DNA of 45,176 nucleotides from Nitrospirales bacterium. Its GTDB lineage: Bacteria; Nitrospirota; Nitrospiria; Nitrospirales; UBA8639. The notes under the pieces are model-generated. The model made no database searches. It was not told the DNA's origin and saw only the letters and a program-made list of their open reading frames with translations. Every line of letters starts with the position of its first letter. Position 1 is the stretch's first letter. The DNA is taken from positions 1-45,176 of the forward strand of contig JAJDBO010000228.1 in assembly GCA_029261305.1 (NCBI GenBank). Direction: 5' to 3'. The translations under genes and the position numbers were made by a program. This document shows positions 7,010 to 16,103 of this stretch, piece after piece.

Positions 7010-9466
7010 CTATCTTCTGACGGTGCTTCCTGGAGCGATAACTGGATTTCGGCTGATGGTGCCAGGATTTCGACTCGCAGGAGTATTTTTCATCGTGAGA
7101 ATTTTGTTACTCAATCCTGTCTCTACGGTCCTTAGGTCATTCTTGGAAGCCTTGGCGTTAAGGGAAGTTGTCAGATTTCGTTGCAAAACAGAAAGAGCCG
7201 AGGTGGAGGCTTTTCTATTTATTGAATTTGTCAGGCTGGATCGTACGGAGTTCAGCTGACTGATGGTGACCATCGAATTGAGTGACGTATTGACCGTCCC
7301 ACGAAATGTGTTTAGAGCCTTGGTACTGGCTTTTTGTCCTAACGTGGTCTCAACATTTGTTTGCCGAATTTTGATCGCCGTGTTCTCAGCCACTTGGTTA
7401 TCTAATCCCGTCTGGAGTGTTCGAAACTGATTGTCCGTCTCCGACTGCTTGTCACGGAAGGTTGTGAGACTCACGGTTTGATCAAGCCGTGAGTCGACGT
7501 TTCGTTCGAAGTTATTGAATGTCGGGGCATCGAGTTTATTAGCCAATTCTCCATCAACACGAGTCTGGAATCCCGTAAAGTCATTAGCTGCCACTTTCCC
7601 ATCCAATCCCGTGGTAACTTGTCTGCCCATCGTCTCCAGTTTTGTATCCATATCAGAAAATCGTCCACTAACGGTGCCCACCTGATTTTTCATGGTAGTG
7701 AGCTTGGTGTTGATGTCAGTGAAGCGTCCATCGACGGCGCCGACCTGGTTATTCATGGTCGTCAGCTTAGTGTTGATGTCAGTGAAGCGCCCATCGACGG
7801 CACCGACTTGGTTATTGATGGAGGTCAGCTTGGTGTCCATTTGGGAGAAGCGCCCATCGACGGCGCTCACCTGGTCATTCATGGAAGTGAGCGTGGTGTC
7901 CATTCGAGTGAAGCGCCCATCGAAGGTCCCGACTTGGTTAGTCATGGAGGTCAGCTTGGTGTCCATTTGGGAGAAACGCCCATCGAAGGCGCCGACATGG
8001 TTAGTCATGGTGGTCAGCGTGGTGTCTATTCGGGTGAAGTGGCCATCGAAGGCCCCAACTTTAGATGTGACGTTCCGTAACTGAGAGTTCACTTCGACGA
8101 ATTGGGTATTGATCGCACCCAACTTTGTTTCAACATTGCTGACAGAGCTCGTAAATTCTTTTCTCAAATTTTCACGTGCTTGTCCCAAAGAGGCTAGTAC
8201 GCTTGTGCCAGCGGTCACTAGCGTGCGAGACGTTACATCAAGAACGGGAAAAAGGTCACTCTGTGTTTCAATTGGAAGCTGTTGAATGTGGGTGTTGAGA
8301 AAAGTATGAAGGGAGTTTTGGACCACTCGTTTCCCGATGTATTCCCCAACCAGTCCATGTTGTCTCGTGAGAAAGTTGTTGATCTTGGTGTGGAATCCAT
8401 TCAACAGCCCCCCAAATTCGCCCCCGCGTTGTCCCAATTCGTTTAGGTCGTTCCCGAGAGTGCTGGTTGATTCGGATTGGGTTGAAAATGTTTGGGTCCA
8501 AGCTCCAAGCCAATTTTTAAACAGGACCGGATGAAAGGCCATTGATCTTACCGAGGTTTTTCCCAATCCTTCGTCCGTATCGTCAGCCACATAGGCCAAG
8601 ACCGTGGCTTCTATCATTGGCCAGGAATGTAAAAAATCTCGAACGTTGATGTTGTCAAAAAGCGGGTGACCAAACTCACGATAATAAATATCCATGGCCT
8701 CGCGAAGTTGAACGTTGCTTTCCAGACGATATTGAGTCACGAGGTCACGTAATTCTTCTTCAATATCTCTTGGCGTGATGGCATGAGAGTCTAGGTTGGC
8801 AAGAGCCAGTTCCAATGTACTTTGCTGAATATCCGTGAGTTGTTCGGAGGTCGGTGGAATGAGGAGGACTTGCGCATCCCCGTCCGCTCCTGTTCGTGTT
8901 GTCAGAGACACGCCTTCTCGCACGGTTTGTCCTTCAATACTTCGGAGGATTCCCCACGTCGTGGTGAGGGTAATGGGAATGTCGATTCGAGGCCGACTTC
9001 CTTCAAGGTCGAGGGCTGTCGCCACTAGGTTGATTGGTTGTCCAAGAAATGGTTGGGATTGCAGCGCGCGTAGTGATAGCTGTTCCCGTGCTCCTAGTAA
9101 GGTTTGGAACGTCTGTAACTGATCTCGCATCCTGTTCATCTCTTCAAGCAGTCCAGCGACCGTGGTTTGGGAAAGACCTGACATATCTGGAGGAAGGCTC
9201 GCTCCGGATAAGGTAATGACGATTTCCGTAAATCGTTCAGGGCCAATCAATGGGACCTCTGCGAGTTGCTGGAGTGAGGCGAAGCTCCCGAGTTCTTGCC
9301 GGCGGTCAAGTATGCGTTGAGCAATGCGGATGCCGATATCCAATTCGTCCAATATTTCGACGGCTTGGGCGATGTCCTCTGGGGTTTCGACCGCATTCAA
9401 AAAGTCCAGCACTTCTTGAGCATGTTCAGGAGCAACATCTTGAGGTCGGAGCAGGGGCTTGGTCAT
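7010..9466 (-). CDS. Fibre-like protein: HhH-like N-terminus plus 21-residue coiled-coil repeats
   Basis: This 818-residue protein has three visible parts. Residues ~35-90 resemble a tandem helix-hairpin-helix of the ComEA kind (GIRIAQRILDRRQELGSFAS, AEVPLIGPERFTEI). A middle globular region (~140-430) resembles part of the 506-residue neighbour. Residues ~470-616 carry seven 21-residue repeats (VGAFDGRFSQMDTKLTSMTNQ type), three heptads each, followed by more coiled coil. The C-terminus ends with a basic tail (PGSTVRR). Such heptad arrays usually form trimeric shafts in phage fibres. The start has GGGAGA upstream of the ATG and a 14-base gap from the preceding gene. I infer a baseplate-attached fibre; the HhH part may be a protein-contact module rather than DNA binding. 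Confidence 0.8.
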   Translation of the reverse strand: MTKPLLRPQDVAPEHAQEVLDFLNAVETPEDIAQAVEILDELDIGIRIAQRILDRRQELGSFASLQQLAEVPLIGPERFTEIVITLSGASLPPDMSGLSQTTVAGLLEEMNRMRDQLQTFQTLLGAREQLSLRALQSQPFLGQPINLVATALDLEGSRPRIDIPITLTTTWGILRSIEGQTVREGVSLTTRTGADGDAQVLLIPPTSEQLTDIQQSTLELALANLDSHAITPRDIEEELRDLVTQYRLESNVQLREAMDIYYREFGHPLFDNINVRDFLHSWPMIEATVLAYVADDTDEGLGKTSVRSMAFHPVLFKNWLGAWTQTFSTQSESTSTLGNDLNELGQRGGEFGGLLNGFHTKINNFLTRQHGLVGEYIGKRVVQNSLHTFLNTHIQQLPIETQSDLFPVLDVTSRTLVTAGTSVLASLGQARENLRKEFTSSVSNVETKLGAINTQFVEVNSQLRNVTSKVGAFDGHFTRIDTTLTTMTNHVGAFDGRFSQMDTKLTSMTNQVGTFDGRFTRMDTTLTSMNDQVSAVDGRFSQMDTKLTSINNQVGAVDGRFTDINTKLTTMNNQVGAVDGRFTDINTKLTTMKNQVGTVSGRFSDMDTKLETMGRQVTTGLDGKVAANDFTGFQTRVDGELANKLDAPTFNNFERNVDSRLDQTVSLTTFRDKQSETDNQFRTLQTGLDNQVAENTAIKIRQTNVETTLGQKASTKALNTFRGTVNTSLNSMVTISQLNSVRSSLTNSINRKASTSALSVLQRNLTTSLNAKASKNDLRTVETGLSNKILTMKNTPASRNPGTISRNPVIAPGSTVRR
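7619..8059 (-). repeat. Seven 63-bp tandem repeats encoding heptad coiled coil
   Basis: Seven in-frame units of 63 bases encode 21-residue repeats beginning VGAFDGHF, VGAFDGRF, VGTFDGRF, VSAVDGRF, VGAVDGRF, VGAVDGRF and VGTVSGRF. Sequence identity is high between neighbouring units, notably the fifth and sixth, as expected of recent slippage or unequal exchange. Repeat number is likely to vary between strains and would change shaft length. Confidence 0.9.
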
Positions 9467-9480
9467 CCTGGCGATCTCCC

Positions 9481-11001
9481 TTATCGTCTCGTATTCGGAA
9501 TCGTACTAATAAAGGTATTGAACGCATTGAAATCGACTTTTTTCTCAATGGAATTTTTCACGGCCTGTACCTCACCTTGGAATGTGGCGAAGGTCTTTTG
9601 CACGCGTTTGATTTCGCCATCTTCTTTGAAGAGTTCGGTTTTAAACCGTGCCTGTTCTTGTTGGATGGTTAAGGCCACGTCGCTTTTAATTTTGGCGATC
9701 TTATCGGTGAAGAAATTGTTGAGATCAGTTTTGGCCGCATCGACTTGCACGTCTGATTGGGTGGCGGTGGTGGTAAATACATTAAAGCCGGTGGCGGGTT
9801 CTGAAAGGCCAATGGTGGCCGCTTGCGAGTATTCGAGTGTTTGTTGAATGGCGACGGCATTTTGGACGGCTTGGGCGACTTGGGTAGAGAAGGAGGTGTT
9901 CGGGGTTGAAATTCGACCGGCAGCATCGTGAAGCGCGAGATAGTCACGTTGCTTGGCCACCAGACCCTTGTCCCGGATGATATTCCCGACTTCGGTTTTA
10001 ATCCGGTCCATTGATCCAAACAAATTTTTGTCAATTCTTGGTTTCAAGCGTTCAAGGTATTCGTTGCCTAATCGTGTTCGATCATCAAAATAGTCTAAAT
10101 TGATCCATGGGCTAATCCAATCACGGAATGTCAATTGTATCGATGAGACACCCAAACTTGAATCTGGGGTCCTTGGATCCCCATCAGGTTTCGCGAAGGC
10201 CATAACCGTGGAACGATAATCCCTCCAGCGATGTCGAAACCCTGGCGAAAATCGGCCGACCACCGTAATGGGATTGTGAATATAATAGGCATCCACATAT
10301 TTACGGACGCTAAGGCCATCAGTGCGGTCGTACTCTCTCGTCATCGTGCGAAAGGCACCTGTTTCCTTGGCTTGCATTGGTGTGGCTGAAGTTAAAAACA
10401 TTTGGGCAATCGACCGGTTATTGTTTCCTGGAAGTACCGTTCTGAGAGTCCCGGATACTTCGTCGTCTTCTTCATCTGAGAATCCATCCGTGTGTTCGGC
10501 CCGCAAGAAGACTTGGGCTTCGCCCTGCGCATTGACCTGGACGGAAATCGTACGGTCCACGGCTCCATCACGGCTGGTAAATTCAGGGCCTGGCTTCAAT
10601 TGGCCCCACGCGGTCACAAAATCTACCCAAGGCCGGTTGGCGACAATGTTCAGATTATCGAGTGGGTCGTTGTTCAGGCGTGTGATTTTGGCGGTGATCA
10701 CAGCTATTTCACCAAGTGCATAGGTCACCCGTTCTGTTTTGAGGGTCAAGCGATGGAACCGTTGTTCTAGAATCTCCACCGACGTTCGTACATTTTCCAC
10801 TACGCCTTCTAGGGTTCCGATTTGGCCTTGAAGAGTCTCCACCCGAGAATCGATTGCCGCAATATTTTCGGTGAGAGAGCTCACATCTTCTTGATGCTTT
10901 TCCTCTACGCCCTCAATATGGGCAATGAGGGTATTCCAATCATTGGATCGTATTAATTCCCCTGAGGTTTTCCCGCCCAGTTGGTCTACTAATTCTCCCA
11001 T
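9481..11001 (-). CDS. Unknown tail-fibre-related protein with N-terminal coiled coil
   Basis: This 506-residue protein starts with a short helical segment, then a heptad coiled coil at about residues 30-105 (EDVSSLTENIAAIDSRVETL and onward). A globular middle follows, then a helical C-terminus with IKSDVALTIQQEQARFKTEL and a further coiled coil. The middle region appears related to the middle of the next gene: SSIQLTFRDWISPWI here compares with RSMAFHPVLFKNWLGAW there, and NAQGEAQVFLRAE with GADGDAQVLLIPP. A strong AGGAGG precedes the ATG, four bases after the upstream stop. Its place after the gpI-like gene suggests a fibre or fibre-network subunit. No enzyme motif is visible. Confidence 0.75.
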   Translation of the reverse strand: MGELVDQLGGKTSGELIRSNDWNTLIAHIEGVEEKHQEDVSSLTENIAAIDSRVETLQGQIGTLEGVVENVRTSVEILEQRFHRLTLKTERVTYALGEIAVITAKITRLNNDPLDNLNIVANRPWVDFVTAWGQLKPGPEFTSRDGAVDRTISVQVNAQGEAQVFLRAEHTDGFSDEEDDEVSGTLRTVLPGNNNRSIAQMFLTSATPMQAKETGAFRTMTREYDRTDGLSVRKYVDAYYIHNPITVVGRFSPGFRHRWRDYRSTVMAFAKPDGDPRTPDSSLGVSSIQLTFRDWISPWINLDYFDDRTRLGNEYLERLKPRIDKNLFGSMDRIKTEVGNIIRDKGLVAKQRDYLALHDAAGRISTPNTSFSTQVAQAVQNAVAIQQTLEYSQAATIGLSEPATGFNVFTTTATQSDVQVDAAKTDLNNFFTDKIAKIKSDVALTIQQEQARFKTELFKEDGEIKRVQKTFATFQGEVQAVKNSIEKKVDFNAFNTFISTIPNTRR

Positions 11002-11005
11002 GGTG

Positions 11006-13465
11006 TTATCCTCCTCGCACGATGTGTTCGTCGACAGCCAATAAGGTACGTACTCCGGCTGGGCGGACTTGTTGAATACCTTGCCACACGCGATCTAGAA
11101 TCGCTGGGTCAATCCGTTCGTTCTCCGTTCTTGTTCCTAAACGGGCCAATACGGTGAGTGCCCGCTTCGCGTCCCATTCAAACCAGACTTGGGCGGCGGG
11201 ATTGAACGGAAAAACCGCTTCATCGAAATCACTGGATGGGGCCGGTGTGTGTACATCAAAACGTCCTTCTCCTGGAGTGGCTCGATCATCGGGTGGAGGA
11301 AGCAACCTTCCTTCAATCGTCCAGGCGGGCAGTGTTTTTGGTTCGGGGTCAGGAACAGGCGAAGGTTCGAGTGACAAATAACGCCAGTGAGAATTCCCCT
11401 GTGGTAATCGTGGGATTGCGGGTAACCCTCCGTCGAGGATGACGGTGTGTTGAGGTTTCACTCGCATGCGAAAAGAGGCGAGACTCACACCTGAATCGCG
11501 AATAAATTCCTGGCCATTCCAATTTCCACGGTCTGCCTCAAGGGAATCTGTCCAAAGAATTGCGTGAACTTCAGGGCGGAGAATCGTTCGCAATTTTTCC
11601 TCAAAGGGACGTCCTGCTCCATTGATTAAGCGTTCCCAGGTTAAGGTCGAACGATTAAATAACCACGAGCCTCTAAGAGTCGGTTGGTCACCGAACAATG
11701 TGCCGGCCGCGCCAAGGTGTTTCCATCCAGTGCTTCGGGGTTGCCACCAATCATGGCCGTCGTAACGAACCAGGCCACGATCCGTGCAGAACCACACGAG
11801 CCCTCTTGCATCCTCTTCAATGGCAAAGACTTGGCCTTGGCTTAAATCAGGAAATGCTTCCAGCACCGTTTCATAGGTCAGCCCACGGACTGAACGAGCG
11901 ATGTAGCGTGCAATGCCTTGTTCCGTTCCGAGCCAGAGTGAAGCGTCGGGTCCCCGATGGATGGCATGAACAGGTGGGAGAAACAGATCGTCTTCCTCCG
12001 GAATACTCCGTTGCTCATCAGTGGAACCGGGGATGAAAATCCTCCAGTCAGATTCGTTTTCCGTAGAATTTCCACCTAGAAACCAATACCATTCATTCGT
12101 TGAAGGTTGATGGTAGACCAGCCCTCGTTCTGTTCCGAAAAAGAACGTGCCATTGCGCTCCTGAAAGATTGCAAAGACATTCATTTCGGCATTTTCTTCT
12201 TCCCCTAAGGCATTGGGTGAGATTTCGTCGTTTGCTCCCAGACGAAAAATGCCTAAGGACGTTCCCAGCCACCACTCATTGCCAGATCGATGCAAGGCAA
12301 AAATCGAATGGTCGTCCAATGCCTCAATTGGTTGCGCGGTAAAAGAGTCGTTTTCTTCCGGATAGAGGTCGACTCGAAATAAACCTTCTTCTGTTCCGAC
12401 TAAAAGATGTTCTCTCTCTTCCGCCAGGCAAAGTGGGGTGGGAAGATCTGTCAGGGCCTCGGTCCATTCTTGTCCATCGAAACGCCACAGGGTTCCGGTT
12501 CCCTCATCGTCACACGCAACCCATAAGGTTTTGTCGTATGCGTGATGAAGAGCTCGAACATTAGTTTTGGGACTATCACCTGCCATAGGGTTCCAAGGGC
12601 CGGGTGCCGTTGGGTCGGCTTGTGTGGTATCAGATGGACGGGAACGCGCTCGACTGATACCCTTTTCGAGACCAATCCAGGAGTTGTAGGCTGGGCGAAG
12701 TCTCAGTGTTTCTTCCGGTTTAATGGTTCCCTCATAAGCAATGCCGAGTGGTGGGCGTCCGTTGTTCTTGTTGAAAATTTCAAGGATCGGATTCTCCGTG
12801 GCATCAATTTCATTGTCCACTGGTTCCAGGCCTTTGATAAAAACAGTCGGGAGTGCCGGCGCAAGCCCATCATTTGTTATCTGCCAACGCATGAGTGGTC
12901 CGACTTTGTCGGTTGGCGCACCCCGTGCAACGATCGGTTGGACGCGCGTCACTAAAGGTGAAAATTCTTCTAACCAGAACGGCCGATCACGTTCTTCCAG
13001 CGGTGTGTCAGGATTTTGCTCAATGGGCAATTGCGCCTCGATCATTCGGCGCAGCGCATCTACCGTGCCCAACCCATTTTTGTAGAGTGCGACGGTTCGG
13101 CTGACACGTTGCCGGTAGGTTTCGACGAATTCTCGCAATGCCGGTGGTTGCTGCCATGGCGATAGAGAGAGAAGGGCGGCTAAGTGTCCCAGGTCATCAA
13201 TGTAGGGAAAGGTCGAAATGTCAGGAGAATTGTTTCCAGCCGGAGGAAGTTCTTGCAATTGACGGTCACGATTGAAATAGGGATTGAATGTCGCGCGATC
13301 CGCAAAACGAAACCAATGGGCGTGTAGGACGTCGGTGGCTTCTCGATTAATTTCTTCAAGACAGTCCGCCACGGCTCGAAGATATTTCGTGAGCAGGCTT
13401 GTGTCGCCAGGTTGTGGTCGATACAGGGAGGGGAGACGCTCTTGAATTTGTTCGAGTCTAGGCAT
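11006..13465 (-). CDS. Baseplate gpI/gp7-like protein with an inserted beta-propeller
   Basis: The first ~170 residues resemble the phage tail protein I family: MPRLEQIQERLPSLYRPQ, LTKYLRAVADCLEEI, and VETYRQRVSRTVALYKNGLGT followed by VDALRRMIEAQLP. This part would join the baseplate wedge. The middle (~290-620) contains repeats like HAIHRGPDASLWLGTEQGIARY and FAIEEDARGLVWFCTDRGLVRY, the signature of two-component-regulator-type beta-propellers. The C-terminal ~200 residues return to tail-like sequence (FEWDAKRALTVLARLGTRTE, then QQVRPAGVRTLLAVDEHI). At 819 residues it is far larger than P2 gpI (about 180). The start overlaps the end of the gpJ gene by 8 bases. The propeller may be a host-surface or ligand-binding ornament; that is inferred. 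Confidence 0.85.
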   Translation of the reverse strand: MPRLEQIQERLPSLYRPQPGDTSLLTKYLRAVADCLEEINREATDVLHAHWFRFADRATFNPYFNRDRQLQELPPAGNNSPDISTFPYIDDLGHLAALLSLSPWQQPPALREFVETYRQRVSRTVALYKNGLGTVDALRRMIEAQLPIEQNPDTPLEERDRPFWLEEFSPLVTRVQPIVARGAPTDKVGPLMRWQITNDGLAPALPTVFIKGLEPVDNEIDATENPILEIFNKNNGRPPLGIAYEGTIKPEETLRLRPAYNSWIGLEKGISRARSRPSDTTQADPTAPGPWNPMAGDSPKTNVRALHHAYDKTLWVACDDEGTGTLWRFDGQEWTEALTDLPTPLCLAEEREHLLVGTEEGLFRVDLYPEENDSFTAQPIEALDDHSIFALHRSGNEWWLGTSLGIFRLGANDEISPNALGEEENAEMNVFAIFQERNGTFFFGTERGLVYHQPSTNEWYWFLGGNSTENESDWRIFIPGSTDEQRSIPEEDDLFLPPVHAIHRGPDASLWLGTEQGIARYIARSVRGLTYETVLEAFPDLSQGQVFAIEEDARGLVWFCTDRGLVRYDGHDWWQPRSTGWKHLGAAGTLFGDQPTLRGSWLFNRSTLTWERLINGAGRPFEEKLRTILRPEVHAILWTDSLEADRGNWNGQEFIRDSGVSLASFRMRVKPQHTVILDGGLPAIPRLPQGNSHWRYLSLEPSPVPDPEPKTLPAWTIEGRLLPPPDDRATPGEGRFDVHTPAPSSDFDEAVFPFNPAAQVWFEWDAKRALTVLARLGTRTENERIDPAILDRVWQGIQQVRPAGVRTLLAVDEHIVRGG

Positions 13466-15227
13466 CGTTTGGCTCCGCGTGAATTTCTACACCTCCGAGG
13501 GCCAGCCGTTCGAACCCTGTCAAAAGATATGAGTCCGCGGGTTGTGACAGGATTCGACTCAAACCGCTTTCTAGGGTAAAGATAAATGTGACGGCATAGG
13601 GCGGACGTGCCGTGGGAAGTTCGGGTATGTTTCCTCCATTCGTCACTGCCTCATCGAAATCTTCCAGGAGCTTCCCAGGGTTATTCGGCAATGTCATGAC
13701 ATGGAGAAGTTTTCCGTAGGACAGCGTTTGTATGGCTTCCTCCGTGGTTTCACTCGCATTCACATTATTCAGATAGGTCATCATCGTGGAGAGATCGGCT
13801 GTTATCTTGTCAGAATTTGGCCGGTTTTCGCTGTCAGGAAACGTCACGGTCACGGTGAGTTGTGTTGGGAGATTGGGATCAGCAATTTGGAGATCGCCAA
13901 GGACTTTGGGAACGTCCTGAATGTTCAGTTGCCCATTCTCTCTGTCTAACACATCATGAACCACACCGTCTTCGTCCCATGTTGCACTGAGAAGTCGAAC
14001 ATCATCGACTTCTTCAAAGCCTAAGGCCAGACCGACGATTCGATTGACGCTTCCACCTGAAGCGGTGGGAAGCTTCTTGAAATAACCTTCAACCTTCTGA
14101 CGAATGCCACGCTGTACTGTCCGCAGGTCCTGTTCAAGGAGTCCGGCAATCGTCGTGATACGCATCTCAAGATTGACCTTCCTTGGCGGTTCACTTTCCG
14201 TGAGTTCCACACAAACGCCGGCAGGTCGGGTGTCTTTAATGGCCTGGCGCAGCCGCTGGTATTGGTCTGGGCTCAGGTTCTCTTCCAACGGGGTCACGTA
14301 AATGAAACCTGGCTTGTCCATATCTTCGGTGACTTCCGCGTTGATTCCCTGTCGGGCGATGGCATTGGTAATCGCCCCAAGGGTGGCTCGTTCGCTACCA
14401 TGAAGAAAGTTCTTGGCTCGAATTCGCAGCGCCCGGTCTGTTTCGTCTTCCGTGGTGATGGTTGTGGGTTTGGGATTGGTGACGGCCTCAATTCCTGAAA
14501 TGGGTCGTGCAAGTATCGTGAGCATGTCAGCGGTAAGGGGATCATTGACTTCAAGATCTCGTGCCACGGCGCTCAGCGTATTCTGCCCGCTGTTCATGGT
14601 GATGGATTCGGTGGTTTCGTACTCGATATCACCCGTCTTGGTGATGATGCGTGTTCCAGCTGGCACATGAATCGATCCTCGTGAACCGGAAACTCGTCGA
14701 AACTCGATTTGTCCGGCGGGTTTTCCTCCCCTGATTCGTTGAATCCCCAAAAGCGCGACAACGTTGTCAAGCGATGAACCGGTGGCCGTGTCGATAAATC
14801 CTGCTTGATACACCGCATCTAACTGAGCATAGAGCCGCGCGATTTCCAATCCCACTGATTCAGCCAACGTTCTGACAACACTTCCGGTATGAATATCGGT
14901 TAATTGGGGGGCGGCGGATTTGGGATTGTAATTGACTTGCAAAAGGGAACCTGAATCGGGAAGTTCGGCGCCTTCATTCCATTGGAAGGTGTGGCCATCG
15001 CTCAGCAAGGCGTAATCCACATCTTGACGAAACAAATGAGGCTCCCCATTTCGACTGCCGTACACCGACACAATGGCGCCGACTTCAGGCTGTTGCAAAC
15101 TATGTTGGAAGGGTGGCCTTGTCCCTCCGGCTGGGGGAAAGGGGTGGGATTCCGCTGCGACCCCTCCGGTGACAGAAGTAAGAATGTTGTCGATGACTTC
15201 AGGAAAGGTTCGGCGACGAAAGCTCAT
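13458..15227 (-). CDS. Baseplate J-like protein (gp6/gpJ family)
   Basis: This 589-residue protein is a baseplate wedge component. Family features include GLEIARLYAQLDAVYQAGFI, then DTATGSSLDNVVALLGIQRI and the central GSRGSIHVPAGTRIITKTGD. These are followed by DETDRALRIRAKNFLHGSER, the LGAITNAIARQGI segment and NLEMRITTIAGL. The gpJ/gp6 proteins form the dimer ring around the hub that couples baseplate opening to sheath contraction. The start overlaps the gp25 stop (ATGA) and its 3' end overlaps the gpI-like gene, so the three wedge genes are translationally coupled. The N-terminal ~110 residues (EVGAIVSVYGSRNGEPHLF and onward) look like an extra beta domain not found in short gpJ proteins. 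Confidence 0.92.
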   Translation of the reverse strand: MSFRRRTFPEVIDNILTSVTGGVAAESHPFPPAGGTRPPFQHSLQQPEVGAIVSVYGSRNGEPHLFRQDVDYALLSDGHTFQWNEGAELPDSGSLLQVNYNPKSAAPQLTDIHTGSVVRTLAESVGLEIARLYAQLDAVYQAGFIDTATGSSLDNVVALLGIQRIRGGKPAGQIEFRRVSGSRGSIHVPAGTRIITKTGDIEYETTESITMNSGQNTLSAVARDLEVNDPLTADMLTILARPISGIEAVTNPKPTTITTEDETDRALRIRAKNFLHGSERATLGAITNAIARQGINAEVTEDMDKPGFIYVTPLEENLSPDQYQRLRQAIKDTRPAGVCVELTESEPPRKVNLEMRITTIAGLLEQDLRTVQRGIRQKVEGYFKKLPTASGGSVNRIVGLALGFEEVDDVRLLSATWDEDGVVHDVLDRENGQLNIQDVPKVLGDLQIADPNLPTQLTVTVTFPDSENRPNSDKITADLSTMMTYLNNVNASETTEEAIQTLSYGKLLHVMTLPNNPGKLLEDFDEAVTNGGNIPELPTARPPYAVTFIFTLESGLSRILSQPADSYLLTGFERLALGGVEIHAEPNDA

Positions 15228-15685
15228 GATTCTAACTCCAAGGTAAATGGCCCGATGGTCACGATTCCTGTCTTGGTTATGGGTTGTACTTGCAACATGA
15301 CCTTTACCCGGTCTCGGGTCCCTTTCACGGGGACGACGGTGAGTGTGCTGACTTCTTCTATTCGCGATTCAAATTGGAGACTCTCCAGTATGAAGAGTCG
15401 AATGAGGTCGCGTATGGTGTCGGTGTTTTGGCGGCCAATGAGTTCGTGTAAGCGTGAGCCATATTCGGGATGTCCCAAGGCCGACAATTCACCTCTGGGC
15501 GTCAAGAGTCGAATCAGCACCGCTTGTTTGAGATTGTCGTCTTGACTGATCTTGCCCATATCCGAGTATCGGCCTGGCTGTTCGGGTAATCGGCGTTGAT
15601 CCGTATCAACCGTATAGATGGGTCGAAGGTCATGATCGTGCAGGCGAAGGCGAATGTCCGTGAGGAGGTGAGTGTTTTTAATCAT
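15224..15685 (-). CDS. gp25/gpW-like baseplate wedge protein
   Basis: At 153 residues this matches the size and core of the gp25/GPW family: DNLKQAVLIRLLTPRGELSA, LGHPEYGSRLHELIGRQNTD and RDLIRLFILESLQFESRIEE. In contractile systems this subunit nucleates the sheath on the baseplate and binds the gpJ/gp6 wedge protein encoded just downstream. The stop overlaps the start of the gpJ gene (ATGA). Three bases separate it from the PAAR gene upstream. Confidence 0.92.
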   Translation of the reverse strand: MIKNTHLLTDIRLRLHDHDLRPIYTVDTDQRRLPEQPGRYSDMGKISQDDNLKQAVLIRLLTPRGELSALGHPEYGSRLHELIGRQNTDTIRDLIRLFILESLQFESRIEEVSTLTVVPVKGTRDRVKVMLQVQPITKTGIVTIGPFTLELES

Positions 15686-15688
15686 CGG

Positions 15689-16084
15689 TTAGCCTCCAAT
15701 CATTACCGTGCCGACCGCGACGACTGTTCCAATGGGGAGATCAGCTGGGTCATTACAGGTCATGGCCTTGTCACCGTTTCGTGCCGCGGCTTTCCCATTG
15801 ATAAACACCGAGCTACTGCCAAGTTGAATCGTGCTTTTATTTGTTGGGGGTTTTTGGAATGGTCCCCCCTGAGGAATGTGCGATGGAGTATTGGTGGCTG
15901 TGCTGCCTTGGACCGCCGCCGCCTTTCCTTCGATGTTGACATCCGTGCTTAATGATCCATCCAGCATACCGGTAAAGGGATGCGGTAACGGTGTGGGTAT
16001 GGGGCCACCCGGCGAGGGAATCATGATGATATGGGTGTCGGTGGCCATCACTTGGTCTCCCTGTTTCGCTGCTGGTTGTCCCAT
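15689..16084 (-). CDS. PAAR-like spike tip protein
   Basis: This 131-residue Gly/Pro-rich protein starts MGQPAAKQGDQVMATDTHII and has paired segments STDVNIEGKAAAVQGS and SSVFINGKAAARNGDKAMTC, the repeat pattern of PAAR/DUF4150-type tip proteins. Such proteins fold as a small cone that caps the VgrG/gp5 needle and sharpens the particle. The gene lies between the spike and gp25 genes, the usual place. No C-terminal toxin extension is present. A few His/Cys residues that could bind a metal ion are seen (DTHI, PHPF, TCND), but the ligand set cannot be fixed by eye. Confidence 0.88.
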   Translation of the reverse strand: MGQPAAKQGDQVMATDTHIIMIPSPGGPIPTPLPHPFTGMLDGSLSTDVNIEGKAAAVQGSTATNTPSHIPQGGPFQKPPTNKSTIQLGSSSVFINGKAAARNGDKAMTCNDPADLPIGTVVAVGTVMIGG

Positions 16085-16103
16085 TCTCGTTCTATCTCAA
16101 TAC

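Noticed and set aside
7619..8059. CRISPR-like array
   Set aside because: Repeats are contiguous 63-base coding units with no unique spacers.
7619..8084. Plus-strand open frames across the repeat array (7619-8080 and 7692-8084)
   Set aside because: They mirror the minus-strand 63-bp repeats, which remain open in other frames; the minus-strand product has a clear coiled-coil pattern and good gene context.
7010..9466. DNA-binding or competence role from the HhH-like N-terminus
   Set aside because: The rest of the protein is a fibre-type coiled coil in a tail block; the HhH-like part is more likely a protein contact.
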